64,000 nucleotides of DNA, taken from positions 4,585,001 to 4,649,000 of the forward strand of contig NZ_CP022303.1 in assembly GCF_004216475.1 (NCBI RefSeq), read 5' to 3'. Each line of letters begins with the position of its first letter. The stretch's first letter is position 1. The stretch comes from Thalassococcus sp. S3. GTDB taxonomy: Bacteria; Pseudomonadota; Alphaproteobacteria; Rhodobacterales; Rhodobacteraceae. The notes beneath the pieces were generated by a model. The model ran no database searches and was not told where the DNA came from. It worked only from the letters and a program-made list of their open reading frames with translations. Position numbers and translations under genes: made by a program. Below are positions 8,718 to 18,480 of this stretch, piece after piece.

Positions 8718-9611
8718 ATGAAACTCGACCCCAAACATCTTGCGCAGCTCTCCGTCATCGTAGAGGCGGGGTCGTTCCAGTCCGCGGCGGACCGTCTCGG
8801 CCTGACCCAGCCGGCGCTCAGCCGCAACATGCGCAATCTTGAGGACCGGCTTGGCACGACGCTTTTCAATCGTGACGGGCGACGGTCGCTGCCCAATACG
8901 CTTGGCCTCAGGCTGGCACGCAACGGACTTGCTATTCGTCTGGCCGAAGAACAGGCAGAGATCATCGCAGGGCAGACCGCCAAGGGGGCCTTGGGCGAGC
9001 TGCGCATCGGCGCGCCCCCGATCGTATCAGGCCGGTTTCTGTCCGATGCGCTTGTCCGCTTCATCAAGCAGAACCCGCGTTGCAGCGTAGAGCTTCGGAC
9101 CGGACTGGTACACGAGCTTCGCAAGATGCTGGAGCGCGGTCAGATCGACGTTGTGATCGGCCCTGAAAGCCTGGCCGATCCTGTAAGTGGACTGACCTTT
9201 GCGCATCTCGTGGATGACCGGGTGGGCATTCTGTGTCGGGCGGGCCATCCGCTGAGGCGCCGCCGCACCATCATGCCTCCCGACCTCGAAGCGCAGATCT
9301 GGGTTGCGCATTCGCGCGGCAGCCTTCTGCGCCAGCAGACAGAGGCTGCGATGATCGCATCCGGCCTGCGTGAAGTGCATATCGGTTGCGAAACGGATTC
9401 GATCCGGTCCGTTCTGGAAATCGTGGCCGAGACGGATTTGATATCCACGATGCCCATGGCAACAACCACGCCCTATCTTGAGGATCGTCTTGCCTTTCTC
9501 CCCTTCGATCATCCCCGCTTTTCGCGGCCCATCGGTGTCATCAGGCGCAAAGACACACCGCAGAACCCGGCAGAGGACAGTTTCGTGTCCATGATGGCTC
9601 AGACCAGCTAA
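8718..9611 (+). CDS. LysR-type transcriptional regulator
   Basis: 297 residues. The N-terminal helix-turn-helix is clear (SFQSAADRLGLTQPALSRNM at about residues 18-37), followed by a periplasmic-binding-like effector domain starting with LGELRIGAPPIVSGRF. It is divergent from the TAXI/TRAP/sulfatase operon with an 86-base shared gap, the usual arrangement of a LysR activator with its target. Some TRAP- and tricarboxylate-linked LysR proteins respond to the transported acid, so it probably controls the operon on its left. Ligand unknown. Confidence 0.92.
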   Translation: MKLDPKHLAQLSVIVEAGSFQSAADRLGLTQPALSRNMRNLEDRLGTTLFNRDGRRSLPNTLGLRLARNGLAIRLAEEQAEIIAGQTAKGALGELRIGAPPIVSGRFLSDALVRFIKQNPRCSVELRTGLVHELRKMLERGQIDVVIGPESLADPVSGLTFAHLVDDRVGILCRAGHPLRRRRTIMPPDLEAQIWVAHSRGSLLRQQTEAAMIASGLREVHIGCETDSIRSVLEIVAETDLISTMPMATTTPYLEDRLAFLPFDHPRFSRPIGVIRRKDTPQNPAEDSFVSMMAQTS

Positions 9612-9746
9612 CCCACCGCGTCCATGACCGGGGCATTTGCATCGGCAAGACAGCGCTCCGCAAATCTCAGCGGTGCCATAAGCGCCGGTTCTGCGACTTG
9701 CTTTGCGACCACTGAAATCCGATCGGAGCGAACACGTGCCTGACCC

Positions 9747-12700
9747 CTACATCATTTCTTGCGTCACGGGTTGCTGATAAAGCACCAGGTCGTTGATAAG
9801 GCCATCGAACGGGTCTTGAACGGCTTGGGGATTGCCCGGTTCGCTGGCCCATCCCAGAGCGCCGACAACAATGTCTTCGTCGTTCTGGGCCATGGTGAAA
9901 CCTGTGTCTTCAACCGCGTCGACGCGCACGCCGTCGACAAACAGAAACGCTTCTCCATCCTCGAAGGTGATCAGGGCGCCATATTCGACATCCTGCTCTA
10001 TCTGGTGGCGCAGGTAATGGGACTCTGTTTCCGTCTGCAGACGGGCGATCAGCGTGCCCTCTTCGATATAGACACTGACATGTCCACCATCGCCGAAATC
10101 GCGAGCATCCTTTGAAAAAAGGCCCTGGCGGGCGTCAACGGTATCGGCGGTAAAGGTTATGCCGACCGCCCCGGCATCCACGGCGTATTGATCCGCATTG
10201 TCGACGATCGTGACATCGTCCCGGCCCTCAAACTGCGGGTCCCCGTTATATTCCCAGACCGGTGTAAGCGCGCTCCGATCATCATCCGTGATGGTGTAGA
10301 CAACCGGCCTGTCCGGAACCTGAACATCACCTTCATTCTGCTCTAAAAGGAGGCCGATTTGGCGGTCGCCATCAATCCGGTCATTGCCAGTCAGCGTCAG
10401 CCTTACGATTGCGGTGTCTTGACCCGCTCCAAAGGACACTGTCCCCGTCCCGAACGCGCCACCGAAATCCGCCGCGCCCGCCGGATTGTCGCCATATGGC
10501 TGCACGGAATAATTGACGCTCACGGCCCGGTCCAGGTCTCCGCTTCGACTGAGCACGATCTCGATCTCCCGCGGATCTGCGTTGCCCTCGACAAAGGTGC
10601 GATTGCCCTCGAAAGACTGTGCGAAGACACGCGTGTCTTCGTCTTCGATCGTAACGGAGTAGGCCGCCTCCCGTGTGCCGTTCTGGAACTGCGACCCGTC
10701 ATCGGACGTCATGACAACGTCGAATTGCTCGTCCCCCTCGGCCAGGCGGTCGCTGGTGATCTCGATCCGGGTCGAGGCGATGTAATTGCCGCCCGGTGCC
10801 TCTTCCACCACCATTTCCCCGGAAGCGGCCACGTAGTCCTCGCCTGCCAAAGCGGAGCCGTCCCGTGTTTCGAAGCTGATCTTGAGATCGCCGACCGGCG
10901 GGTTTTTGATGCTTACCGCGATCATCGCATAGACGCGGCCATCATCGCCTTCTTCGATCCGGACCGTGCCTGCGTTGGACAGCAAAAGCTGGTTTTCCGC
11001 CTCCATCGTTTCGAGATTGATCAGCCGGTTGTTGAAATGAACGTATTCGACATCGACCAGCGTCACAGATTGACCATAGCTCACAACACCGCCCGTTTTG
11101 GTCAAGAGATCGCTTTGGAAGACTTGATCCACCATGACCCGGTCCATTCCGGCGCCCCCGTCAAGAACGGCGCGGCCACCAGCGTAGACGATGCTGTCGT
11201 CACCGCCTGCGGCAAAGACATCGTTTGTCCCGCTTTGCACCACAACTCTGTTTGCCGCGTCGTTGGCGTGAATGACCTCTCCCTCCGCATCCTGCTGGAT
11301 GTAGGTCGCTTCGTCTAAGGCAAGCGTCGTCGCGGTCCGGCCATCCAAGGTTGTCGTCACAAGGCGTTCCTGACCGGACGTGACAGTCGCGTCGATCCGC
11401 GCGCTGGGTGTGCCGTCGTTGAAGACCGTGACAAATTCGACTGAATTGCTGGCTTCAAGACCAACATCCAAGCCGTCGATCTGACCTTCATAAACCAGAC
11501 CGAATGTCGTCTCGCTCAGATCATTTCCTTTGATGACATCGACCACCGTGCCGTTCAGCACCACCTCCACCCGGTCAACTCTGCTTTTGTCAATTCCCCC
11601 CGATCCAAACTCGGTCACCAGCTGATTTGGGTCGGTGAGATTGACCGCCGCCCCATCGGAATCGATCGCATTCATCATCTCAATGTCAGTCGATGAAATC
11701 GAAAACGCACGCACCTCGGCAATCTCGTGCAAGTCTTCAATGGGCAACGTCGGAATAGGTTCCGGCAACCCATCCCGCGGGGCCGGTTGGCCATCCGACA
11801 GGAAATAGGCGATGTTGCGACCGCCAAAAGCGGATGAGGCAAAGTAATCATACGTTGCCTCAACAGCCGGGGTGAATTCCGTATAGTCGCGGGTCGGTAT
11901 CTCTTGTGAAAAGAAGTTTGCCACGCCCTCGGCATCCAAATCCTCTGAAACCTGTAGATCCCCGGCAAAGGTGATGATCTTAAAGGTCGAGTATTCGGCG
12001 ATGCCGCTTTCGACCAGCGACTCAGTCAGCTGCTCATACGCATCGACAGCGGCCGCCAGCCGTGCCCCGTCCATCGAGTTCGACACATCCAGGACATAGG
12101 CGAAGTTATAGGTCACACGGGGCTCGACCCCGATCTGCAGCGCATAGTCGAGATCACCGTCGATCGTCCATGCGGGCAACTGCAGCGACATGTGCCCGTC
12201 GATACCGCCCGAACTGTTTTCGATCCGCTCGCTCCACGGTACGATCAGCCCGTCGGCGATCTTTGTCGGGTCGCCGGGATCCACCTTCAGCGGGGCAACG
12301 AACCCGTCCTGAAAGCGCGCGAGTTCCACGTCTTTGAGCAGATCGACGCCGTCATTGGCAGATCCCGGTCGGGCATGTTCGATCTGAAACACATATCCTT
12401 CGTCGTTGCCGCCCGGAATGACACTCAGATCGTATTCAGAGACAAGGCCACGATAGAGGGCGACGTCATTCCCAAGCCCCCCGTCCAGCCGATCCGACCC
12501 TCCTGCGCCCAGCATCCGGTCGTCACCGCCAAGGCCAATCAGGCGTTCCTTGAGACCGCTCCCGACCATGTCGTCATTGTCACGATCCGAGAATAAGATC
12601 CAATCAGTACCCACAAGCGTGTTTTCCGGCAGAGCGTCGATGTCCGGAGCACTAAGATCCGCAAGCAAACGTGCGGCAATCGCGCCATAATCGTCTTCGG

Positions 12701-13454
12701 TCAGACGTGAACCAAAATTGTATTGTCTCTCATTTGCATAGGTGTGTATGCCGACAATCAGAGCGTCCTCACCAGGTGCCCAACTTGACCAAACGCCGGA
12801 TCCGCTTTGTGAAACAGCAGCGTCAATCGTGTCGGAATACGACAAGGCATATGCGTCTGCGGCCCGCACGGTTCCGCTTGCTTCGAAAAGCGCCTTGAAG
12901 TCATTGGGGCGGGGGTTTCCGACTGTTGGAGTATTCGGTTTATCAAAAGGATAGCCCGCCGTCGTGATGTCGCGCCCCACCATTTCTGATGGATCAAGGA
13001 AGACCATCATGCCCATCGCTTGGCTTGCGGGCAGCAGCAGGTCCGAGCTCTGAACAAGCGCTAGGTCGTCCGGTTCCTGGCGGGTGATATCGTAATCGCG
13101 CAAATGCTCGGGATTGCCCACGATATTGTCTGGCTGTGCTGTCGATGGCAGTCTGCGATCCGGCATCGACGAGACATCGCTACTTGGCGTAATGCGTCCA
13201 CCCGTAGCCATCTCATCCGGGCTTGGTGAGAAATTGTGTGACGCCGTCAGCACATGATACGGGCTGATCGCGATTGCAGTTCCATTTGATAAGAATTCCC
13301 GCCCATCGTTCAGGTTTCGGCCCAGCAGCGTAAGTGCCATCGTGGCGATCTGCGGTTCGGTCGTCGGCGTATTGATCGGCCTACGATCATCGTGGCCGAT
13401 GATACCGGGATATTGGAGCGGGTCTGAGGGATTTTGCAGCGGTGTAAGGCTCAT
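9747..13454 (-). CDS. Large secreted multidomain protein: trypsin-like protease, RTX-like repeats, vWA, Calx-beta, LamG-like
   Basis: 1235 residues with no N-terminal signal peptide. Residues about 40-265 look like a chymotrypsin-fold protease with a complete triad: H73 in LTASHNF, D129/D130 in PDDLALV and S219 in QSGSGVW. Residues about 295-335 carry glycine/aspartate-rich RTX-like units (LGGDDRMLGAGGSDRLDGG), and a second set (GGDDSIVYAGG, LDGGAGMD) follows in the middle. A vWA domain begins near 450 with MIDAS residues DVSNS (456-460). Two Calx-beta-like units (SALAGEDY; DRAVSVNYSV) occupy about 850-1060, and the last 160 residues resemble a LamG/concanavalin sandwich. Lack of a signal peptide plus RTX-like repeats suggests type I secretion, but no ABC exporter is in the window. 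Probably an extracellular protease/adhesin. The order of domains is firm; substrate is unknown. Confidence 0.85.
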   Translation of the reverse strand: MSLTPLQNPSDPLQYPGIIGHDDRRPINTPTTEPQIATMALTLLGRNLNDGREFLSNGTAIAISPYHVLTASHNFSPSPDEMATGGRITPSSDVSSMPDRRLPSTAQPDNIVGNPEHLRDYDITRQEPDDLALVQSSDLLLPASQAMGMMVFLDPSEMVGRDITTAGYPFDKPNTPTVGNPRPNDFKALFEASGTVRAADAYALSYSDTIDAAVSQSGSGVWSSWAPGEDALIVGIHTYANERQYNFGSRLTEDDYGAIAARLLADLSAPDIDALPENTLVGTDWILFSDRDNDDMVGSGLKERLIGLGGDDRMLGAGGSDRLDGGLGNDVALYRGLVSEYDLSVIPGGNDEGYVFQIEHARPGSANDGVDLLKDVELARFQDGFVAPLKVDPGDPTKIADGLIVPWSERIENSSGGIDGHMSLQLPAWTIDGDLDYALQIGVEPRVTYNFAYVLDVSNSMDGARLAAAVDAYEQLTESLVESGIAEYSTFKIITFAGDLQVSEDLDAEGVANFFSQEIPTRDYTEFTPAVEATYDYFASSAFGGRNIAYFLSDGQPAPRDGLPEPIPTLPIEDLHEIAEVRAFSISSTDIEMMNAIDSDGAAVNLTDPNQLVTEFGSGGIDKSRVDRVEVVLNGTVVDVIKGNDLSETTFGLVYEGQIDGLDVGLEASNSVEFVTVFNDGTPSARIDATVTSGQERLVTTTLDGRTATTLALDEATYIQQDAEGEVIHANDAANRVVVQSGTNDVFAAGGDDSIVYAGGRAVLDGGAGMDRVMVDQVFQSDLLTKTGGVVSYGQSVTLVDVEYVHFNNRLINLETMEAENQLLLSNAGTVRIEEGDDGRVYAMIAVSIKNPPVGDLKISFETRDGSALAGEDYVAASGEMVVEEAPGGNYIASTRIEITSDRLAEGDEQFDVVMTSDDGSQFQNGTREAAYSVTIEDEDTRVFAQSFEGNRTFVEGNADPREIEIVLSRSGDLDRAVSVNYSVQPYGDNPAGAADFGGAFGTGTVSFGAGQDTAIVRLTLTGNDRIDGDRQIGLLLEQNEGDVQVPDRPVVYTITDDDRSALTPVWEYNGDPQFEGRDDVTIVDNADQYAVDAGAVGITFTADTVDARQGLFSKDARDFGDGGHVSVYIEEGTLIARLQTETESHYLRHQIEQDVEYGALITFEDGEAFLFVDGVRVDAVEDTGFTMAQNDEDIVVGALGWASEPGNPQAVQDPFDGLINDLVLYQQPVTQEMM

Positions 13455-14135
13455 GGGATAGTTCTTTCTCCTCGGGCGTATCGAAAGAAGTATTCAGGGC
13501 TGTTTTGCTTTGGGTCTTTCAGAGCGACCGAGGTCGGGACGCGAAATGCATCCTGCGATCAAGCACTCCTCTTAAGTACCGGTGCGATGCGGCTCCCTGC
13601 ATCGCCAACTCAAGATCAATCAATCCATCTTGAGCGACAGAGCTTGTAACACAGGACCGTAAATGTGTCTTCGGCGGGCCCCCGCCGTCGGCAACGAAAA
13701 GCCACTCACGAAGGGATGGGTCAGCCGCGGGGATCCCTTGTGTCCAAACCGTAAGGCCGACAGGGACAGATGAACTATGGCCTTACTTTCAATTGGTTGC
13801 CCCTGAATAAAACGTGCAGAATTTCGCCGGAAATATGACCCGAAGCCGTTGGGCCACGCCGTCGGCAGACCTTTGCCCAAGTTACCCAAGACGACCCGGT
13901 CTTGCGTTCTTGGCCTTTCGACTAAGTACGGGGTCTGCTCATCAATCCCGGGCGAGATCGACAGCAACATCAACGCCGCATTACGGGAAGATAAGGCGCC
14001 AACGACCGGTTGTGGCAGTGAAAGACAATGATGTGCTATGCGTGCGAAAAAGGCGGCGGTGGATGCCATCAGCTCGATCCGCTAGATCATGATCGTGGAC
14101 CCTTAGCAGCACCATCAATGAGAAGGAGCGGATAA
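13455..14135. other. Long gap without a recognisable gene
   Basis: 681 bases separate the protease/RTX gene from the SnoaL-like gene. The right end must hold the ribosome site for the latter. Several open frames exist on both strands (the longest about 149 codons on the minus strand, 13620-14069), but none resembles a known family and none has a convincing ribosome site. It may contain a decayed gene. No hairpin with a T run was seen. Confidence 0.5.
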
Positions 14136-14519
14136 TTGGCAGATCTGGCGACCAACAAACGTAATGTGATTGCCTTTTATGAACTGATGTTCAATGCATG
14201 CGAACCACGCAAAGCCATCGACACCTATGCGGGAGATGAGTACATCCAGCACAACCCGCATGTGCGCACCGGCAAGGACGGTTTCATTGACTATTTCGAG
14301 AAGATGGCGGCTGAGTATCCTGGCAAGCGGGTTGAGGTGAAACGCGCATTTGCAGAGGGCGATCACGTCATCCTGCATTGTCACCAGATCTGGCCCGAAG
14401 GCCTGGAATATGCAGGGATCGACATCTTCCGCTTGGATGAGGCGGGAAAGATCGTGGAGCATTGGGACGTGTTGCAGGAGCTGCCAGCCACCAGCGCCCA
14501 CACCAACGGCATGTTCTAG
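14136..14519 (+). CDS. SnoaL-like / NTF2-fold protein
   Basis: 127 residues with the compact NTF2-like fold of SnoaL-type proteins: FYELMFN near the start, then YAGDEYIQHNPHVRTGKDGF, and FRLDEAGKIVEHWDVLQE near the end, a very common signature of predicted ester cyclases. The start is a TTG at 14136, supported by AAGGAG eight bases upstream. Family members include polyketide cyclases, but most bacterial stand-alone versions have no known role. It stands alone, with long gaps on both sides. Confidence 0.8.
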   Translation: MADLATNKRNVIAFYELMFNACEPRKAIDTYAGDEYIQHNPHVRTGKDGFIDYFEKMAAEYPGKRVEVKRAFAEGDHVILHCHQIWPEGLEYAGIDIFRLDEAGKIVEHWDVLQELPATSAHTNGMF

Positions 14520-15026
14520 ATCGGGCGCCGCATTCTATCATCGACAGGGTTTCAATCGGAAAAGCGGCATGATCGGACAATCCCGCGGGAAAGCGACACC
14601 ACAAGCATAGTGACTTTTGTGAGGAGGCGCGGTGCAGTCTCGCGATGCCCCACCTCACCTTCATCCCAGAGCCCGGCAAAGATCGGGGGCGCCGCCCTTT
14701 TTCCCCTCTATAGGCTGATCGGTCAGCTTGCGATAAGGTGTTGAGATGGGACTGTAATAGATGAGTTGCCTACTTTGAAATCTCTGTAATCACATGGAAA
14801 TAAAAGACTTCTTTCTTCCACAATGGTGGCCCGGAACTTGGACGGATCGCTAATGGAACAGCCGCGCAGCCGAATTGAACACCCTTTGTGGCATCAACGG
14901 ATTATGCGGCCTTGGATGTCGGCAATCTATTGCTCAGCTTCGCAGCATCACATCACGCACGGGTATGTCGTTTTGACTGTCGAGTGGCTGCCGGGCTCAT
15001 CCATCTGTTGGAAGGCGGGATAGACC
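14520..15026. other. Gap without a recognisable gene
   Basis: 507 bases between the SnoaL-like gene and the phosphatase gene. A short GC hairpin followed by five T (about 14687-14702) could end the SnoaL transcript, but its stem is only four base pairs. The stretch 14740-14830 is A+T rich and may carry the promoter of the phosphatase gene. Nothing else is visible. Confidence 0.4.
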
Positions 15027-15671
15027 TTGGCAAGCTCACTGACCTACGTGGTCCCGGATCTTCACGGGCGAGCGGACCTTCTTGACCGGGCTCTTCACCG
15101 GATCCAAGGCAGCGCGCGCTTTGGAACGGTGATCTTCCTTGGAGACTACATCGACCGCGGCCCCGACAGCGCTGGCGTGATCGCCCGTCTCAGAGCAGGC
15201 CCGCCAACCGGCTGGATCTGGCATTGTCTTCGCGGAAATCATGAACAGATGGCGCTGCAGGCCCCGTCGGATGCGCAGATGATGCAAAACTGGCGGCGCA
15301 ATGGCGGCGATGCGGCGCTCGCCTCTTATGGCGGGGAAATCACTGCGCAGGACATGGCGTGGATGTCGGATTTACCCATGATACATGCCGATCCACACCG
15401 GGTATATGTTCATGCCGGGGTTCAGCCGGAATACAATCTCGATGAAATGCCCGAAGCGATCGCGCTTTGGCACCGTTATCCCCGCACCGCGGATGAAGGA
15501 TATCGGGGCCGCCATGTCGTGCATGGACATACACCGGTGCGTGACGGTCCGCTTCTTCTGGAATGGCGCAGCAATCTGGACTGCGGCGCCGTCTTTACGG
15601 GCCGATTGGCTGTCGGTGTCTTCGACGACGCCGCGTCTGGTGGTCCGGTCGATGTGTTGTGGCTGGAGTAA
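15027..15671 (+). CDS. Calcineurin-like (PP2A/ApaH-type) metallophosphatase
   Basis: 214 residues with all metal-binding motifs of the phosphoprotein phosphatase family: PDLHGR (D-x-H) near residue 10, GDYIDRG near 38, RGNHEQ near 72, VHAGVQP near 130 and VHGHTP near 170. Such proteins act as Ser/Thr phosphatases or as diadenosine tetraphosphatases. The predicted start is TTG at 15027, preceded by the purine-rich GGAAGGCGGGA. It is convergent with the response-regulator gene. It is the only recognisable Ser/Thr-type phosphatase in a window that also encodes the kinase PpkA, 36 kb away, but a functional link is speculative. Confidence 0.88.
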   Translation: MASSLTYVVPDLHGRADLLDRALHRIQGSARFGTVIFLGDYIDRGPDSAGVIARLRAGPPTGWIWHCLRGNHEQMALQAPSDAQMMQNWRRNGGDAALASYGGEITAQDMAWMSDLPMIHADPHRVYVHAGVQPEYNLDEMPEAIALWHRYPRTADEGYRGRHVVHGHTPVRDGPLLLEWRSNLDCGAVFTGRLAVGVFDDAASGGPVDVLWLE

Positions 15672-15689
15672 GCCTTTTCCTTCGTAATT

Positions 15690-16607
15690 TTAGTTGACCA
15701 CGGTGAACCGGCTCAGGCTGTTCACGAAATCCTCGAAAATGCTGACATCCCCGTCCTCACCGGCCTTTCGCTGGATCCTGTTCCGCATAAGTCGCGGGTC
15801 GGCGAGACGCCGGTGATGTTCCCGCATCGCCGTATTGACGGCCAGCCGAAATACATTCGGGCTGAGCGGCTTGATGGCAAAGCGATAAATGCGCCCGCGA
15901 TTGATCAGCTTGATGATCATATCACTGTCCGGGTTCGAGGTCAGCGCGACCACTGTGATCGCTGGGTCGATCTCCGACACCCGGGCCAGCATTTCAGAAA
16001 CGTCAATGCCTTCCACTTCTGTATTTGTTACAATGACGCCGATCTGTTCCTGCTGGATGATTTCAAGCGCTTCGCGAATGGTAGCCGCGGAGTGGACATG
16101 ATAGTCCTTGGTAAACATCTCAACGACTTCCTGCCGATCTGCATGAACACCATCAATCGTCAGAAGTTTTGACGCGATACTGAATTGCGGGTCTGTGTCC
16201 ACCTCACATATTTCGGTTTCCACCTCCTCAGGCTTTTGCTGAGTCTCGATCGCTTCGGCCACGATGGCCCGCAGTTCATTTTGATCCCATGGTTTGCTCA
16301 CGAAGCGGAACACTTCGCCTTCATTCACGGCACCGATGATCGCCACAAGATCGCTGTATCCGGTAAGCAGGATGCGGACCGTATCGGGCCAGCGTTCGCG
16401 GACTTGCGACAAAAGCTCGATGCCGGTCATATTTGGCATCCGCTGATCGCTCACGATCACCTTGATTTCCCGCGTTTCAAGGATGGCAAGCGCGTCCTGC
16501 CCGCTTTGCGCTGTATAGACATCATAGGTGTTGCGGAACATGATCTTGAGCAGCTTCACGATCCGTTCTTCGTCATCCACGAAGAGGACTGCCGGTTTTG
16601 CAGACAT
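15690..16607 (-). CDS. Response regulator with an active receiver and a degenerate second receiver
   Basis: 305 residues. The first receiver domain (1-125) is intact: acidic pair D11/D12, phospho-acceptor D54 in VSDQRMPN, switch residue T in LLTGYSD and K in VSKPWD. A second receiver-like unit spans about 145-265, but its acidic pair is lost and the acceptor position reads VTNTEVEG, so Asn/Thr replaces Asp; the lysine of AIKPLS is retained. There is no DNA-binding or enzymatic output domain. It is encoded 129 bases downstream of the histidine kinase gene on the same strand and is probably its partner, relaying phosphate or acting through protein contacts. Confidence 0.88.
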   Translation of the reverse strand: MSAKPAVLFVDDEERIVKLLKIMFRNTYDVYTAQSGQDALAILETREIKVIVSDQRMPNMTGIELLSQVRERWPDTVRILLTGYSDLVAIIGAVNEGEVFRFVSKPWDQNELRAIVAEAIETQQKPEEVETEICEVDTDPQFSIASKLLTIDGVHADRQEVVEMFTKDYHVHSAATIREALEIIQQEQIGVIVTNTEVEGIDVSEMLARVSEIDPAITVVALTSNPDSDMIIKLINRGRIYRFAIKPLSPNVFRLAVNTAMREHHRRLADPRLMRNRIQRKAGEDGDVSIFEDFVNSLSRFTVVN

Positions 16608-16736
16608 TTCTATTTACCTCGCCTTTTCGGTGAAACGGTGACTACGAAGGCGTGTCCCGATTTCGGTTTGCCTGATCTGTCGACGAACCGTGCACGCAAA
16701 GTCGTCGATTTCATCAGAGTAAATGCGCCTGCTATC

Positions 16737-18473
16737 TCAGGCTGCCTGAATGCTTTCATGGTCACCGATCATCTCCTTCCCTTCTTCCAATGTGCCCCGT
16801 CTTGGGAGCGTGATGGTGAATACGGTCCCCTTACCGACCACCGAATTGACAGAGATGGTACCGCCATGGTTCTCGATAATCCGGTAACAGATCGACAGCC
16901 CCATTCCGGTCCCCTCTCCGACGGCTTTGGTGGTGAAAAACGGATCGAAGATCTGCGCCATGATCTCTTCGGGAATACCCGGGCCGTTGTCGCGGATCTC
17001 GATCTTCACGAAGTCGGACGAGGTCATCTGCGTTCTCAAGACGATGCGACCCTGTTTATTCTGTTCCGAGAGGGCATGAACCGCATTGTTGATCAGGTTC
17101 AGAAAGACCTGCTTTAACTGCGTGGGGGCGCCGACGATGTCCGGGACGTTGTCATAATCTTTAACCACCTCGGCCACGTATTTGAGCTTTGAGCGCGCGA
17201 TCAGAAGCGCACTGTCGAGCGCCTCTTCCACAGAGAGCTTTTCGATACGCCCCCTGTCGAGCCTGCTGAAGTTCTTCATCGTGGTCACAAGGGTGGAGAT
17301 TTCCTCGATCCCGTGAAGACCATCATTGATCAGCATCTCCAACTCGGCGACGCCGTCTTCGGCACCATCTTCGACATCCGGATCCACCATCAGCTCGGAC
17401 CGCTCCAGCAGCTTTTCCTTAATAAGCTCGAAGACGGTTTTCACGTAGGCCAGCGGCGTGTTCACCTCATGCGTGATGCCGGCCACCATCTGTCCCATGG
17501 CCGACAGCTTCGCCGACTGGATCAGTTGGTCCTGGGCATCCTTGTTCGCCTTCTGGAGGGACAGCTTGTCCTGATCCATTTTGCGGAACCGTTGACGCGC
17601 CCGCCAGATGAGAAGGCTCAGACCCGTGAGCACAAGAAGGCCGAACAGAATGGCCGCGTCGCGGGTTCGCGTCCTGACCGCCTCCGAGGAGACCTGCAAC
17701 GCCGCGATCTTGTTCTGAAGCCGATCGAGAATGTCGCCGGTCGCAACACGGGGCACGGCCAGCATCAGTTCGCTGCCAAGCTGACGTTCACGCAGCACGA
17801 CATCGGCATGTGCCATCAGACGCCGGGTGCTGTCGGACAGCTCGGGGTATGTCTCCTGAATGACGGTATCGAGCAGCTGCAATTCGGTTTCCAACCGCTC
17901 ACGCAACGCCTCGGACGGCGTGATCATGTAGCTGGCGATACCGGTTGAGATCCGCGACAACAGATCGGCCAACCGAAACTGCACATCCGCCGAAAGCTCC
18001 TTCTCGCCGGAATGCTCGAAGAATTCCGAGACGGCGATGGGCAAGGTGCTCGCCGAATTGATCAGGATCGCATAGCTGGCCTTGACGCTTTCGGCCAAGG
18101 CCACCTTTTGATCGAAGGCGGCTGCATAATCCTGCAGGTCGCTCTGGAAACCGGTCAGCTCTCGGCTGTTCTCGGTCGCCTCTTCCAGATCGTTCATCAT
18201 ACTGCGCAACTGGCGGATCGGGTAGGAGACAGGGTCGAAATTCGGCATCAACCCCAGTTGCAGGGCCAGGATGTCGGAACTCCAGCTGGATTCCAGCGCC
18301 TGCAATTCGGCAAGGCCCGTGCGAAACTGCTCAAAATCCCTGTTGGAGGATTGGAGCAGCGTAAGCGCCGCAGCAAAGCCGAGCGTCAGTGCCGACAGAA
18401 CGGCGATGCTGATCGCCAATGCTTTGTTGTTAAATAACACTTTCGAAGTTTGCAGTGTGTCCCAGGCCGACAT
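16737..18473 (-). CDS. Membrane sensor histidine kinase
   Basis: 578 residues. A first membrane segment ([20 protein letters not shown]) is near residue 18, then an extracytoplasmic helical sensor region of roughly 220 residues, then a second membrane segment ([17 protein letters not shown]). The phospho-acceptor motif is [16 protein letters not shown], followed by the ATPase boxes [10 protein letters not shown] (N), DNGPGIP (G1) and [10 protein letters not shown] (G2). It autophosphorylates on His and should pass phosphate to the regulator encoded next. Its gene begins only seven bases after the di-haem peroxidase gene ends, so the kinase is co-transcribed with a periplasmic redox enzyme, suggesting that the sensed signal is peroxide- or electron-related (inference). 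Confidence 0.92.
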   Translation of the reverse strand: MSAWDTLQTSKVLFNNKALAISIAVLSALTLGFAAALTLLQSSNRDFEQFRTGLAELQALESSWSSDILALQLGLMPNFDPVSYPIRQLRSMMNDLEEATENSRELTGFQSDLQDYAAAFDQKVALAESVKASYAILINSASTLPIAVSEFFEHSGEKELSADVQFRLADLLSRISTGIASYMITPSEALRERLETELQLLDTVIQETYPELSDSTRRLMAHADVVLRERQLGSELMLAVPRVATGDILDRLQNKIAALQVSSEAVRTRTRDAAILFGLLVLTGLSLLIWRARQRFRKMDQDKLSLQKANKDAQDQLIQSAKLSAMGQMVAGITHEVNTPLAYVKTVFELIKEKLLERSELMVDPDVEDGAEDGVAELEMLINDGLHGIEEISTLVTTMKNFSRLDRGRIEKLSVEEALDSALLIARSKLKYVAEVVKDYDNVPDIVGAPTQLKQVFLNLINNAVHALSEQNKQGRIVLRTQMTSSDFVKIEIRDNGPGIPEEIMAQIFDPFFTTKAVGEGTGMGLSICYRIIENHGGTISVNSVVGKGTVFTITLPRRGTLEEGKEMIGDHESIQAA

Positions 18474-18480
18474 GCGTCTG

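Noticed and set aside
10359..11318. 319-codon plus-strand frame opposite the protease/RTX gene
   Set aside because: The minus-strand protein has recognised Calx-beta and vWA domains here, so the other frame is a shadow.
14685..14703. Short GC hairpin followed by five T after the SnoaL-like gene
   Set aside because: The stem is only four base pairs and it lies about 165 bases after the stop codon, so it is too weak for a terminator call.
15027..15671. The calcineurin-like phosphatase as the T6SS PppA
   Set aside because: It belongs to a different phosphatase family from PppA (PPM type) and lies far from the T6SS genes; only noted as a possibility.
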